From Anthonomus grandis grandis (taxonomy: Eukaryota > Arthropoda > Insecta > Coleoptera > Curculionidae): DNA of 64,000 bases. Both the position numbers and the translations under genes were made by a program. The stretch covers positions 25,482,001-25,546,000 of the forward strand of contig NC_065551.1 in assembly GCF_022605725.1 (NCBI RefSeq), given 5' to 3'. The first letter of the stretch is position 1; the number at the start of each line of letters is the position of its first letter. The notes beneath the pieces are model-generated. The model ran no database searches and was not told where the DNA came from. It saw only the letters and a program-made list of their open reading frames with translations. Of this stretch, positions 49,905 through 60,800 are shown one piece after another.

Positions 49905-51285
49905 TTATAATAATAATAATAATAAATCGTCTTTATTTAACAAACCCTGCAAATTATAGTATTTGCCTGAACAGGCGAAGATTAGCTAAAAGCTACTCTT
50001 TATCTCTTAACCTATTCAGTTTAAAAAAAAATAAATAAACTAAAATTAATACTACTTTAAAGTAAAACATATGTTCCATCGGCTAAGTAACAATTAAATA
50101 AATTAACCAAGAACAACCAATCATTGCTGTTCCAAGAATAGATCTTTATAGAATCTTCGATAAAAATAAACGGTAAAATGAAAATTTGGCCTGAAACGAT
50201 TAAATAGAATGACAGCTTGATAGGTGAAAGAACGTTCAAACATTGATGTAGTATGATGTGGCATTGAAAGTATATTATATTTTATATTACGACTATGAAC
50301 CTCAGTTCTGTAAATCATCTTTTCTCACAAAGACACAGGTGTGCGTGTTTTAAATAGGCGATATAAAAATACTAATAAATACAACTTAAATATATTCACA
50401 ATATTTAGCCATTTAAGTTGTAGTATAGCTTGTGATACATGGTCGTATTTCCTAAGATTATTAATAAAACGACAACATGTGTTTTGAATACTTTTGATTT
50501 TGCGTTATTCTATCTAGACATGGGTAATACCACAGATGTAAATAGCTCCGCAGCTATTGCGGCTATTTATAGCTAGTGCGGAGCTATTTACATCTGTGGT
50601 AATACACAATTATACAATAATTAATGACAGACATCACCAAGGATTCAGAAAGCTTTTTCCTTGTTTTGTGATTTAAAATATTTTTATTTGCATAAAGCAT
50701 TCGCAAGCGTAAATAACATTTTTGTAATAACATATTGCAGTGATCCCTAAATCTGAGAGATGTGTCAACAATGAGACCCAAAATTTTTACGTGATTTGAA
50801 AAAGTGAGAGTAGTATTATTAAGCGTAATATTAAGTGTATTTTCTATGTTATGCCGTTGATTGCGACCCGCAAACAATAAAACTTTAGTTTTAATAGGGT
50901 TAATCTGCAAATTATGTTCACTGGAGAAATTCATTATCTGCTTCAAATCAAAATTAATGGAGTCTGCTGCAAACTGAACATTATGTGGATTAAATGGGTG
51001 AAGAACCTAAGTATCGTCCGCATACAGGTAGACGTCCGAGTTTAAGGCTACGTTAGGTAGGTCAGAGGTATAGACTAGGAACAAAAGTGGCTCCAACATA
51101 GATCCCTGCGGTATCCCGGAAACGATTACTTTTGATTCAGAATATTCATTTTGTACCTGTACTCGCTGCGACCGTCTCCATAAATACGATTTAAAAAACG
51201 ATAAGTTTAGTATCCTCAAGATCAGTCGTTCACTCGTCAGATCATCATTCACATCTGGAGTATCTTGGAGAGAAAAAATAACCCT
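49905..51285 (-). mobile_element. 5'-truncated LINE with (TTA)n tail, interrupted by a MITE
   Basis: Minus strand: VIVSGIPQGSMLEPLLFLVY (about 51130), VYLYADDT followed by one stop (about 51020; CAG changed to TAG), QIMNFSSEHNLQINPIKTKV (about 50930), VKILGLIVDTSLRFRDH (about 50790), SESLVMSVINYCIIVYY (about 50640). After the inserted MITE it continues with PCLDRI (about 50515) and the C-terminal RTEVHSRNIKY and MFERSFTYQAVILFNRF (50310-50190). The 3' end carries AATAAAGACG and a (TTA)n tail (plus-strand TAA units at 49907-49925). Domain order and tail match the plus-strand copy at 1889-3693. Besides the MITE it has a stop and frameshifts, so it is dead. Confidence 0.85.
50523..50605. mobile_element. 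67-bp hairpin MITE with 8-bp target-site duplication
   Basis: GGTAATAC at 50523-50530 and again at 50598-50605 flanks a 67-bp segment whose ends are inverted copies (arms 50532-50552 and 50577-50597, 21 bp without a mismatch, starting ACAGATG). The bases next to the duplication differ, so it is exactly 8 bp. An 8-bp duplication is usual for hAT, P and Merlin transposons; hAT is the most common. Removing the segment with one copy of GGTAATAC restores the LINE frame ...NYCIIVYYPCLD..., which proves an insertion into the LINE. It carries no gene and must have been mobilised by a transposase encoded elsewhere. Confidence 0.85.
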
Positions 51286-51461
51286 AATCGTTTATGATTT
51301 ATTCAGGAGTAATTTGTTCTGTAGGACTAGGCTGCAAATGAATATCACTGTAAGTGTTTTATGGTCAAACTGACGCCTTAATAATATTAAAATAAAGCCC
51401 AGCTAAATCTAGGTAATAAAATCTGCCAACATTATATAATAATAATAATATAATTACACTG

Positions 51462-51805
51462 AAGCAAAAAGGCTGCGTGAGAAATTCCTAAGAATGTAAA
51501 GAACAACTATTAATCGATTCCATTATTACTGAACAAGCAAGCCAATAAACAGCGAAATCTCACTGCGTATTTAGATTACAGGAAAGCATATGAATGAAGA
51601 AGTAACCCCATATATGACCAATTGGAAGACTCAACTAAGTTTTACACACAGCAAAGGAATATTGAAAACAACATTAATCGATATAAAAAAGAGTATCTTC
51701 CAAGGAGATTCTTTGAGTCCGATATGCTTAACCATAGTCAAATCGATATCTAATGTATATGGATGACATAAAGCTATATGCGGACACACTTGCACACATA
51801 AGATC
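51462..51805 (+). pseudogene. LINE relic of a different, R2-group-like family
   Basis: The plus strand reads EQLLIDSIITEQA (about 51515), QRNLTAYLDYRKAYE (about 51550), TLIDIKKSIFQGDSLSPICL (about 51675) and, one frame over, YMDDIKLYADT (about 51760). The FQGDSLSP and YMDDIKLYA boxes set it apart from the FSKAFD/YADDT LINEs of this window and resemble R2-group reverse transcriptases. Several stops and shifts occur. It directly abuts a minus-strand LINE relic. Confidence 0.55.
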
Positions 51806-51810
51806 CTTGC

Positions 51811-52190
51811 TTAAAAGAAAAACTGATCGTTTTCTAAAGACATATGCAAGGATTTTGATATGACAGCTAACTTATATGGATTGAACATTAAAAGATGTTC
51901 AGAAAAAAAGTCAAACAAAGCCAGCAAATACAAGAAATGCAACTGGGTGTCATCTGCGTATAAATTATATGAGCAATGTTTTAATATAAGAGGAAATCTT
52001 GATGTATATATTATGTAAAACAATTGACCCAATATACTACCCTGAGGCACCCAATTTTGGATTATTGAAAAATTAGAAATATTATTATCTATTATAAAAT
52101 ACTGTGCTCGATTATTTAAGTAGGAGGTAATCTGGAAACTGACTCACAACATTAAAGCCTTCGAGTAATGAAACAAGATGAATGCCGTAA
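51811..52190 (-). pseudogene. LINE reverse transcriptase relic
   Basis: Minus strand: AFILFHYSKAL (about 52180, decayed DFSKAFD), QITSYLNNRAQYFII (about 52120), WVPQGSILGQLFYIIYTSRF (about 52050) and YNLYADDTQLHF (about 51970). Same general family as 1889-3693 (VPQGSILGPLFYTLYTS, YADDTQLFY). Truncated at both ends. Confidence 0.75.
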
Positions 52191-53730
52191 ATCTATTATT
52201 ATATCAGGAGGCATTACAGTGGTACAGCTATAATTCTTTCTAAAGTCTGATTGGTTAGTAAAATATCATTGTTATTAAGAAATTTGCGTATTAAGAAAAC
52301 AAGAATTTGTTCACAAATTTTTGAAAAATAAGTAAAATGCTAATTGACCTTAACTTACCAAAACTAGTTCGATTCTTTTTTCCAATTTCTAAGAAAATAA
52401 GTTTTAATTATTTACTTAGTTATACACTTATTAAAGAATTATATAAAGACAACAGAGATTAAGTAAAGTTATATTAAGTAATTATCTACTCCAAAAGCTA
52501 TACTATACTCATTAAAATATGTATATTAAAAGTAAATGAAAAACATGATGCCTCTAAAAACATATAAATCAGTAATAAGATTTATAAATATAAATGTTCT
52601 TTAAAAAATAATTTTTTGTGTTGTTTAACATTTTGCAAAAATGACGCTGATCCATGTTAATATACTTATTTATTGTTTTAGGGTTAAATTCCTAATTACT
52701 ACTTAATAAATTTTTTTTTTAAAAGAATATTAAATTTATGTAAGTAAAAATTGTTCTAGTTTTTAAAAGCCCTAGACCTAAATAGATACGAAAACTATTA
52801 TTTGTTTTGATTTCAAAAAAATACTTTAAATCATCGTATATTTCCAGTAGTTTTATAGAGTGTTTTTCCATTTAAAGTACTTAAAAGGAAACATTCAATT
52901 TAATTCATAACAATCTACCAAAAATAGAACACTCATATTAACATTAATTTATTAAAGGTAAAAATAAATAATTGACTTAAAAAGACACGGTGTTTCGTTG
53001 TTATTAGGGTCATTATTAAATATTTAAATAACCATTAATATTATGTGTAAAACGTGTGCGTCATTTTACTACTTATATTATAATGGGTATATATTTAAAA
53101 TTATATTCATGACGTCTTTTGAAATATTTTCTAATATTTACAAATATATTTCATATAAAGTAAATTTACAATTGAACCATAAATGAACGTATTAACTTTT
53201 TAAACCATTAGATGTTTATTACCTCTGAGTCAAAACTCTTTGGTAGATTTAATTATCTACTTTTTTTTGTGAGTTAAGTAAGTATAAAATCTATTATAAT
53301 AAATCTAAAAATAACATTCTGTAATCTGATTCAATCAACTTAACAATCTTATTAAATGACTAAACTGGTAAGTATATCGAATTCAATTTATTATTTGAAA
53401 ATATATAATTTATGATATAATATCTAAATATACACCAAATAATTCATAGGATATTTTGAAAACTTTTCACACCTAATTTTTAGCTAAAGTAGATTAATTA
53501 CTTAATATAAGTTAATGATTAGACTGGCCACAATAAATTGTATTTTCTTCATTATTAGCTGCCTGCTTTTATTTCTGAATCTGATAGAAGGAGATACAAA
53601 AAACGTTAAAAAGGAAACTAACTAAAATACAGCGCTAGAGGCTAGTACCTAAAACATACGTAAAAATATATAAGTATTTTATACAAAACTTTTATTGACA
53701 CGTGGCTAAACTACTGCTGCTTCTCATAAA
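52191..53730. other. AT-rich DNA, no gene seen
   Basis: No reading frame with a family signature on either strand. Confidence 0.4.
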
Positions 53731-53742
53731 TTCAATAAATGT

Positions 53743-53946
53743 GTGATAAAAGGAAATTTGGCAATCGCGCATGAAAGGATTATATGGTGTCAAAGTCCAG
53801 CAGACACGCCAGACCTAGACCCATTGGCGTCGGAAAATTCTGTTTGGCGTTGCGCTTTGTTTGAAAATGCGCCATTTGTTATTTATTGTTTAATATTAAG
53901 GGGATTTTCCTTTTATACGAATCGTCCGCTTTACCTTGTTTATTGA
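53743..53946 (+). other. G/C-richer patch with a kB-like site
   Basis: A CpG-bearing patch at 53755-53880 followed by GGGGATTTTCC at 53900-53910, which fits a Rel/Dorsal-type binding site. The open frame here begins at GTG. Part of it (SPADTPDLDPL) faintly recalls the SPDLNPIE box of Tc1 transposases, but too little matches to call a relic. Confidence 0.2.
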
Positions 53947-55066
53947 AAACAAAATTGAAAAACAAGATAATATTGGCGTTTTGATTGTGTAAAAAATTTT
54001 TTGTAATTTTTTTAAAAATTACGCTTATCTTTGTTTTTGCGTGTTTGTTCTAAGGAAAACTTATTGTTATTATTATAAATATTAGAAATTTGGAATTTCC
54101 TTTTTGATGTGATAATCGTTAGCTACTTAAATATTTCATTATCACTTTAATATTTAAAGGAAAATGAAAAACAATAAATACTTCAAAACTCTTGCCCTAT
54201 TTTCAAAAAAAAATCCGGTAATTATGTTTAAATTATCTTTGGTACTTATCTCTCGCCACTTAAGAAATAATAATAAATAATTATTAACTAATTTCTATAT
54301 TTAATAAAACCTTTCCTTGACAATCAGTTTCCAGTCCATTGTTATTTAAATTATTTCAATATTTATATATCCTTTTTTTTAATACAAATTCTTAAATATC
54401 TTACCATTTTCAAAAAAAAAATCAAAACGTTCGGTTTTTATTATTTCAGCTTATTAATTAATTAAGGTAAAAAAATAGAAAAAAGGTTTCTTTAGTTTTT
54501 TGTTGGTATTAAACTTGTCTTCAACTTCTGTTTGAGTTATATTAACTTTAGTATTAATTAATATTACTCAACTAGATATTATTTATCTATTTTTAATTAA
54601 AAAATATATATTCTAAATAAGAACATCTTGTTCTAACCAATAAAGTTATGACTATTGTTGTTAGTCATAACTTTTAAAAGTATACCTCAAGAAAATCTAT
54701 TTATAATAGGTTTTTCCATCATTATTAATAGTATTTTTTTTAATTTGACACATAGTACAATATAATATCAGTATATAAAGTTTTCTACCTTGGTTAATCT
54801 TTGGATCTTCTGGAAATTATGTATGTCATTGCGTATATTCCCCAATTACTAAAAAAAATATTATTTGTTACGATTCGACTATAACTGAGAATTATTAATA
54901 TACAATTTAAGAATTTTTTTTATATTTTAACGTATTTTTTTATATTTTTTAAAAAATATTTTTACGTAAATTGTTTTTTTTTAATAAAATAATGAAGATT
55001 GTATGAAAAAAGCGGTATCTAAGATTCATTTGCAATTTTTTCCACCTATACACGTACTTGATGTCT
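53947..55066. other. AT-rich DNA left of the mariner element
   Basis: Apart from the small hairpin at 54642-54674, nothing recognisable. Confidence 0.4.
54642..54674. other. Perfect 13-bp hairpin
   Basis: AAAGTTATGACTA and its reverse complement are separated by 7 nt (TTGTTGT). The stem is too short for a typical microRNA precursor. It may be a tiny foldback or a chance palindrome. Confidence 0.5.
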
Positions 55067-55651
55067 CTGTATAGACGAAATACTTAAGGGTGTAGATGCA
55101 GATATACCAATTAATTATATTATTTTTATATATAAATAGCTTGCGAGTAAAATTCGCAGTAAATAATTTTTTCCTAGGTTATTCGCCAAAATATCAAGTA
55201 TTATTATTATACAGTGAGATCCAAAAGTCCGGAATAAATTCATTTAAAATTCAGGGGTATGTTCAAAAAAAAAACGCTCAGACACGTCGATTTTTATTTT
55301 TAACTGCGGGTTTTCTTACTATAATTTTATGTATACAGGGTGGTCCAAAAATAAGTTACGACCATCAACTTCAATTTTGGAAATGGAAATACCTATTTTT
55401 TATTCTGTATTCTTAAAGAACAGAAAATTCTAGACATATTTCATGTATAATGTCCTATACCTATCTTTATTTCTTTTTAAGTTATTGACAGTTGAAAATC
55501 AGCATATTTGCACTTTTGACATGTTATAAAATCCAAACGGTTACACATAGACAAATGCGGTGTGCACTTTTTATCGAAGCTTTTTTAAAACCATCTGTTG
55601 ACACTAGCTAGTTAGTGTCAACAGGTACTGAGAAATTTACGGTTGAATTTC
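55067..55651 (+). repeat. Left terminal inverted repeat of the mariner element
   Basis: About 585 bp matching the right arm in reverse complement, for example GGGTGGTCCAAAAATAAGTT near 55339 and GAGAAATTTACGGTTGAATT at 55630. It carries about 20 bp not present on the right: a small hairpin, TTGACACTA-n6-TAGTGTCAA, at about 55599-55622. Confidence 0.85.
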
Positions 55652-55815
55652 GAAACATACAATTCATGCAACTATGTAACACCCTTACTAAGATAACCTT
55701 GTTTTTTGTGTTTTTTCATCTATTGTTGCAATGATGTTATCATCAATTTTTTGAAGTGACAGGTATCAAGCAGTCTTATCCTTGTTTATTGTAAAATTTA
55801 ATATTCCCTGAAAAG

Positions 55816-56913
55816 ATGAATAAGTTAAGTGAAACTGAGAGAATAGAAATACTAATTATGATAGGATGTGGTGATCGCATTAGGACCGAACACCAGGTTT
55901 GTGAAATGTTTAATACCAAATATCCTGATAAGACAAAACCTCAGTCTACCGTTAGCAAACTAGAAAGAAAATTTAGGGAATTAGGTCACGTCAGAGATCG
56001 ACCCAGATCGGGTCGTCCCTCAATTTCCGAGGAAAAGAAGTTAAATGTTCTTTTGTCCATTGAAGAAAATCCTCATACACCAACTAGACAGGCAGCACTA
56101 GATAACGATGTTGGAAAAACATCTTTAAGAAGGATTTTGAAAAAGGCAAAATATCATCCCTATAAATTAAAATTAATCCACGAACTTAACGAAGATGATA
56201 CAGATCGTCGATTAGAGTTTTGCGAAACTATAATGAATGTCTGCCATAACGACCGTCTTTTCACTCGTAGAATAATTTTTTCTGACGAGTCGCCCTTCTG
56301 CCTCAATGGTACAGTGAACAGACAGAACTGCCGTTACTGGTCTTCGTCCAATCCAAATTGGGTGATTGAAGCTCATATCCAATATCCTCAATCTGTGAAT
56401 GTTTGGGCCGGCATTATCAATGACAGAGTCATAGGTCCATTTTTCTTCGAAGGTACCTTAACAGATCAACGTTATTTGGAATTCTTAAGGAACGAACTGA
56501 TTCCCGCTTTATGTTTGATGTTTCCAAATGCAAATAATCCCAATATTCCAGAAGCTTCAATTTGGTTCCAGCAAGATGGCGCGCCGCCACACTTCAGCAG
56601 AGCCGTGCGCCAATATTTAAGTGAGGTATTTCCGGGTCGATGGATTGGGCAAAGAGGTCAATTGGAGTGGCCTGCTAGGTCCCCCGACTTGACTCCTTTG
56701 GACTTCTTTTTGTGGGGTTATTTAAAGCATAGAGTGTATGTAAATAAACCCAACAATTTAGAAGAATTGAGAAATAATATAAGAAATGAGATTCAACGAA
56801 TACCTCAAGAAATGATATGCAACGTTCTGAGAGAATTCGAATCAAGGCTCGCTTACTGTCAAGAAGTTAATGGGGCTGAATTTGAATATTTAATTCGGTC
56901 TAGATTAGAATAG
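55816..56913 (+). CDS. Mariner-family transposase, DD41D type
   Basis: An intact 365-aa frame from an ATG (AAAAGATGA context) to TAG. The N-terminal half is two helix-turn-helix domains (about 1-120) joined by an RPRSGRPS linker at 62-69, used to bind the inverted repeats. The catalytic half holds D157 (IIFSDESPF), D254 (FQQDGAPPH) and D296 (SPDLTPLDFFLWGYLK). The gap between D254 and D296 is 41 residues, hence DD41D, unlike the DD34D of classical mariners or DD34E of Tc1. The enzyme would cut the element out and insert it at TA. Start choice: the first ATG after the left inverted repeat, with the conserved N-terminal pattern MNKLSETERIEIL directly following. No frameshift or stop is seen, so the enzyme may be active. 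Confidence 0.93.
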   Translation: MNKLSETERIEILIMIGCGDRIRTEHQVCEMFNTKYPDKTKPQSTVSKLERKFRELGHVRDRPRSGRPSISEEKKLNVLLSIEENPHTPTRQAALDNDVGKTSLRRILKKAKYHPYKLKLIHELNEDDTDRRLEFCETIMNVCHNDRLFTRRIIFSDESPFCLNGTVNRQNCRYWSSSNPNWVIEAHIQYPQSVNVWAGIINDRVIGPFFFEGTLTDQRYLEFLRNELIPALCLMFPNANNPNIPEASIWFQQDGAPPHFSRAVRQYLSEVFPGRWIGQRGQLEWPARSPDLTPLDFFLWGYLKHRVYVNKPNNLEELRNNIRNEIQRIPQEMICNVLREFESRLAYCQEVNGAEFEYLIRSRLE

Positions 56914-56979
56914 TTTCTTTTTGTTCAACGATTATACAATACTTTTGATTAAATACATTAATATTTTAAATGTTTTTTA

Positions 56980-57537
56980 GAAATTCAACCGTAAATTTCT
57001 CAGTACCTGGTTGTATGATGGTTTTAAAAAAGCTTCGATTAAAAGTGCAAACCGCATTTGTACATTTGTACATTTTATAACATGTCAAAAGTGCAAATAT
57101 GCCGATCTTCAACTGTCAATAACTCAAAAACAAATGGAGATAGGTATGGGACATTGTACATGAAATATATCTAGAATTTTCTGTTCTTTAAGAATACAGA
57201 ATAAAAAATAGGTATTTCCATATCAAAAATTGAAGTTGATGGTCGTAACTTATTTTTGGACCACCCTGTATACATAAAATTATAGGAAGAAAATCCGCAG
57301 TTAAAAAGAGAAATCGACGTGTCCGAGCGTTTTTTTTTTGAACATACCCCTGAATTTTAAATTAATTTATTCCGGACTTTTGGCTCTCACTGTATAATAA
57401 TAATACTTGATATTTTGGCGAATAACCTAGGAAAAAATTATTTATTGCGAATTTTACTTGCAAGCTATTTACATATAAAAATAATATAATTAATTGGAAT
57501 ATCTGCATTTACACCTTTAAGTATTTAGTCTATACAG
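56980..57537 (-). repeat. Right terminal inverted repeat of the mariner element
   Basis: About 558 bp, reverse complement of the left arm with small differences (for example CTGTCAATAACTCAAAAAC against the left arm's GTTATTGACAG context). The two arms together make up nearly half of the element. Confidence 0.85.
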
Positions 57538-58884
57538 AAATATCTCTGCCATAAAACTGATTCAAATTAAGACTTTAATATTATGAGATTTTCGTTGGGC
57601 GCCAAAAAAGTGATATTTAAAGTAAAAGTGTATTTTCTCAAAATGCTTTCAATTTTTCACAATAGAGTAGAGGAAAGTAATTTGAAAGAAATTTTTTTAT
57701 ACATTTAATTTTAGAAAGTAAATTTTATTGTAGAAGAAATAAGATTGTCCTGGCGCCTTCGCCCAATTAACAAACTTGTTTTCTTTTAATCCTTTATTAT
57801 AAAGTCAATTTTTATCAAAGTTTATTGCAAAAAAATGTATTGCTTAGAAACGAGTAATAAAGAAACCTATGAATTTGTAACAATTACCAAAAAATGTATG
57901 TATTAAAAACATTGTTTTTCAAAATTGGGCTTAATTTATTAATATGGAAAAAATGGGTTATACGAAAACCCTTTAAAAGTTAAATCTAAAATTCCAGTTA
58001 CCAAGACATTATTATCCGTAGAAAAAAACAATACAATTTCATCCTTGCATTGCAACTTCGCCATTTTAAAACAATGTATTTTTTTAGGAGTGTAGAAACG
58101 TTAACTATGATTCTAAATATGATGTTTGGTGAAATGGAATCTTAAGGCCCCATGCAAGTAAAAATTCATGAAATGAGATGATAAAATAAAAAATGAAATA
58201 ATTAAGATAAATACAATAATTTTAGGAAATTTGGATTTGAGGATCAAGAGTAAAGAAAAAGCTTCATAACAAACCTTGAGTATTCTGAAATCCTTAATAA
58301 AAACAATTATTAAATAATATATTATCTGGCATTTCTACGGCTTGCTTAATATCCTATATATGAGTATAAAATATTTTTTTAAATTCATAATCGTTATATT
58401 TTATGATTTGAATCAATATTGAAGGACTATTACCAGCAAGTCTATCCAATTTTTTGACGTAGTAAGGATTTCCCTATATATGAGATATGTTTCTGCCATT
58501 TTGATTCCTGCTATACATATTTTTGATTTGAAATGTGGTATTACAAAAAATCTTAAAAATCTATAGAGATTCACACTTCAGGAATAAAACCTTATAAGTT
58601 GACACTGACATTAGTTTCTTGGAATCTTAACACTTCGAGATCTGATCCTGTATAAAACTTTTTGTTTCTGCCATGGTAATGCTTTTCAGCAAAGAAAAAG
58701 CATGCATACCTATTCAACACAATCTAGACAAAACCTACAAATACCTCACTCTATAATTAAATTTAAATATTTTATACCATATGCTACTATTAAGGATTAA
58801 GGATTCGAAGTTTAAATAAATCGCCGACGTATCTTTGACAAGTTTTTTGGATAACTAAATGCCTATATTGTTCTCTGATTATCT
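57538..58884. other. AT-rich DNA, no gene seen
   Basis: Two short G/C-rich spots, TTGGGCGCCAAAA near 57596 and TGGCGCCTTCGCCCAATTAA near 57752, lie in otherwise A/T-rich DNA. No coding signal. Confidence 0.4.
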
Positions 58885-59140
58885 ATGTAGGTGCTATGTC
58901 TCTATGTTTTCGTATGTGTGTTCATATACAAGGTATATGTTTTATCTGCAAGTTATATTTTAGGCATCTAAGTCTTATGAATTTGTGTATTTTCTGTTTT
59001 TTTTTCTGTCTTTATTTGCTTATATGTTTTTCTATATCTCTATTTTTTTATTTTGTTAGTAATCCAGGACTAAGTCTTAACAATGTAAATTGTACAGCAA
59101 ATTTTGCTTTTCAAGAAACTTGACTTTGACTTTGAAAGCG
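58885..59140 (+). repeat. Possible LINE 3' end with a TTGAC-type tail
   Basis: A T-rich, low-complexity stretch ends with AATTGTACAGCAAATTTTGC and then GACTTTGACTTTGA. Short-unit tails after a T-rich 3' UTR are usual for some LINEs, but no coding part precedes it, so the call is weak. The open frame across it has no domain. Confidence 0.2.
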
Positions 59141-59929
59141 AGCATGATAAGGCGTTTAAATTCTGATTCTATAGACGAAAACTGAAAACTTTAATCAAGT
59201 CCTTAGAACGGTATAAGACACGTACTTACCAGTATGATAGCCAACCTTCATTGAACAGAGCACAGAAAGAAGAGATAAGAAAAAAGCCAAAAATTAATAG
59301 GCTAATTATGGATGATATTGCAATTTTTTTTGGGCTATTATTAAAATACTATCTAATAAAAAAAATATTCTACTTTATAACACCATACAGAGCAGCTTTC
59401 TACATATTTAGAAGCAGCTTTTTTGAAATTAATTAATTTGTATCATTTTTGTCATTAACGTTGGTTCTTTACTACAAGCTATAATGCTTAATAAGAGAGA
59501 GACTACAGAAGGTATACCCAAAAAGAATGCTTAATGAGAGAGAGACTACAGAAAGTAACCCAATAAAATTTTTAAAGAAGTTTAACTTTTTCCCTTAACT
59601 CTTCAGCATTATTTCACATTTACTATTAAAATAATCCATTGGACAATTCGAAAAACATTATATGCTAAGTGTTAAGTAAAAAAACAATTTTTAAATGTTA
59701 AACAATTCAAATACTATTGCTTGTGTGGACTCTTTGTAAATATAATAACAAAATATAAAAATAAAAATGTTTGCTTATAATCAGTTATAAATAATTACGC
59801 AAATATATGTAAAAAAACCCTGTAAGCATAATTTTAAATAATTTTTAATTTAATTTGGGTTTATTCCTTTTGTCTCAATTATCGATGCTACCTATTTAAA
59901 GAAAACACCGAATTAAAATAAGGAGTTTA

Positions 59930-60010
59930 GTGAAAACAAAAACAAGGGTAGTAGTCTTTCTGGATCTGGCGAAGGTGTTCGACAGAAACACGGTATTTGA
60001 TAGCTTTTCT
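59930..60010 (+). pseudogene. Short LINE reverse transcriptase relic
   Basis: The plus strand reads KTKTRVVVFLDLAKVFDRNT, matching the FLDL.KAFD.V.H box of LINE reverse transcriptases. Nothing recognisable continues downstream, so this is a scrap. Confidence 0.5.
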
Positions 60011-60322
60011 AGTTAGCTGGAGAAAAGGCAATATTGTATAAACATCCAAAATCAGTAGAGTTACAGGAAAAATCTTCAATTAAAGAATCCTTAAGGAATT
60101 ATCTTACCTCCTTTAATTTACTTACTCCCTGGATTCCAAAGTAGTTTTCCTGGAATAAGTGATGATATTCGATACTCTACAAATTACCAGATGAGTGCTA
60201 ACCATTTTATGACTAGAATAATATTGACTGGTATAAAAAGTATTGAAAGTAAATTGAAATTCTGGCAGAACCTCGACTAATTAAAAATATTTGCTTCAGT
60301 GATGATTGTATATTTTATTTAA

Positions 60323-60800
60323 ATGGGCATCTTACCAAGTGAAAATATCGTTACTAAAATAACGAGAACCCACACGTATTTAGAGAAGGGCATATCCATT
60401 ACCCCCAGAAAATTAATGTTTAAGCTGGTATATTGGGCGAAATTTATACCAAGAAATTTAAATGGCGACATCTATGCTGAAATGCTACAGAGATCTATGG
60501 AAACCACTAATAGTGTATAAATTATAAAAGCGGAGGGACATACACGGAAATTTATCTTTAGAAGAACCCTTACTAAAAAAAAAACCCTTTCAACAGAATC
60601 GAGCAACTCCTCATTATGTAGTTATGCAATGGTTGGATGCTCATTATCCTAATCAGTGTATTGGAAGAAGAGATCCTATTAAAGGGCCATCTAGATCTCC
60701 GGATCTAATACCTCTTGACTTATTTTGTTGAGACACCTAAAAACCAACTCCAACATAGAATAGTCCAGGAATGCCGTGCTAAAAATTTGGAAGTAGAATT
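60323..60800 (+). pseudogene. mariner-type transposase relic (DD39D-like spacing)
   Basis: Plus strand: VYWAKFIPRNLNGDIYAEML (about 60430, after the first aspartate), then QQNRATPHYVVMQWLDAHYP (about 60590; the second aspartate has become asparagine), CIGRRDPIKGPSRSPDLIPL and DLF (about 60660-60725). Counting from the former second aspartate to the aspartate of PLD gives 39 residues, so this is a different lineage from the intact DD41D element. Frameshifts and stops make it dead. The N-terminal part is missing or unrecognisable. Confidence 0.7.

Larger units (their letters stand above)
55067..57537 (+). mobile_element. Nearly complete mariner-type (DD41D) transposon with long inverted repeats
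   Basis: An element of about 2.47 kb: a left inverted repeat (55067-55651), a single transposase gene (55816-56913) and a right inverted repeat (56980-57537). Both ends start CTGTATAGAC and ACTTAA-GGTGTA-ATGC on their outer strands. TA dinucleotides inside CTGTATAG at both ends fit TA target duplication, but the outermost base is uncertain by about 15 bp. The transposase frame is intact and the two arms remain highly similar over their whole length, so the insertion looks recent. At least four decayed relatives lie in the same window (3.9, 21.6, 60.3 and 62.9 kb). Confidence 0.9.

Noticed and set aside
53743..53946. Tc1-like SPDL box in a short frame
   Set aside because: Only a few residues agree and no neighbouring transposase motif is present.
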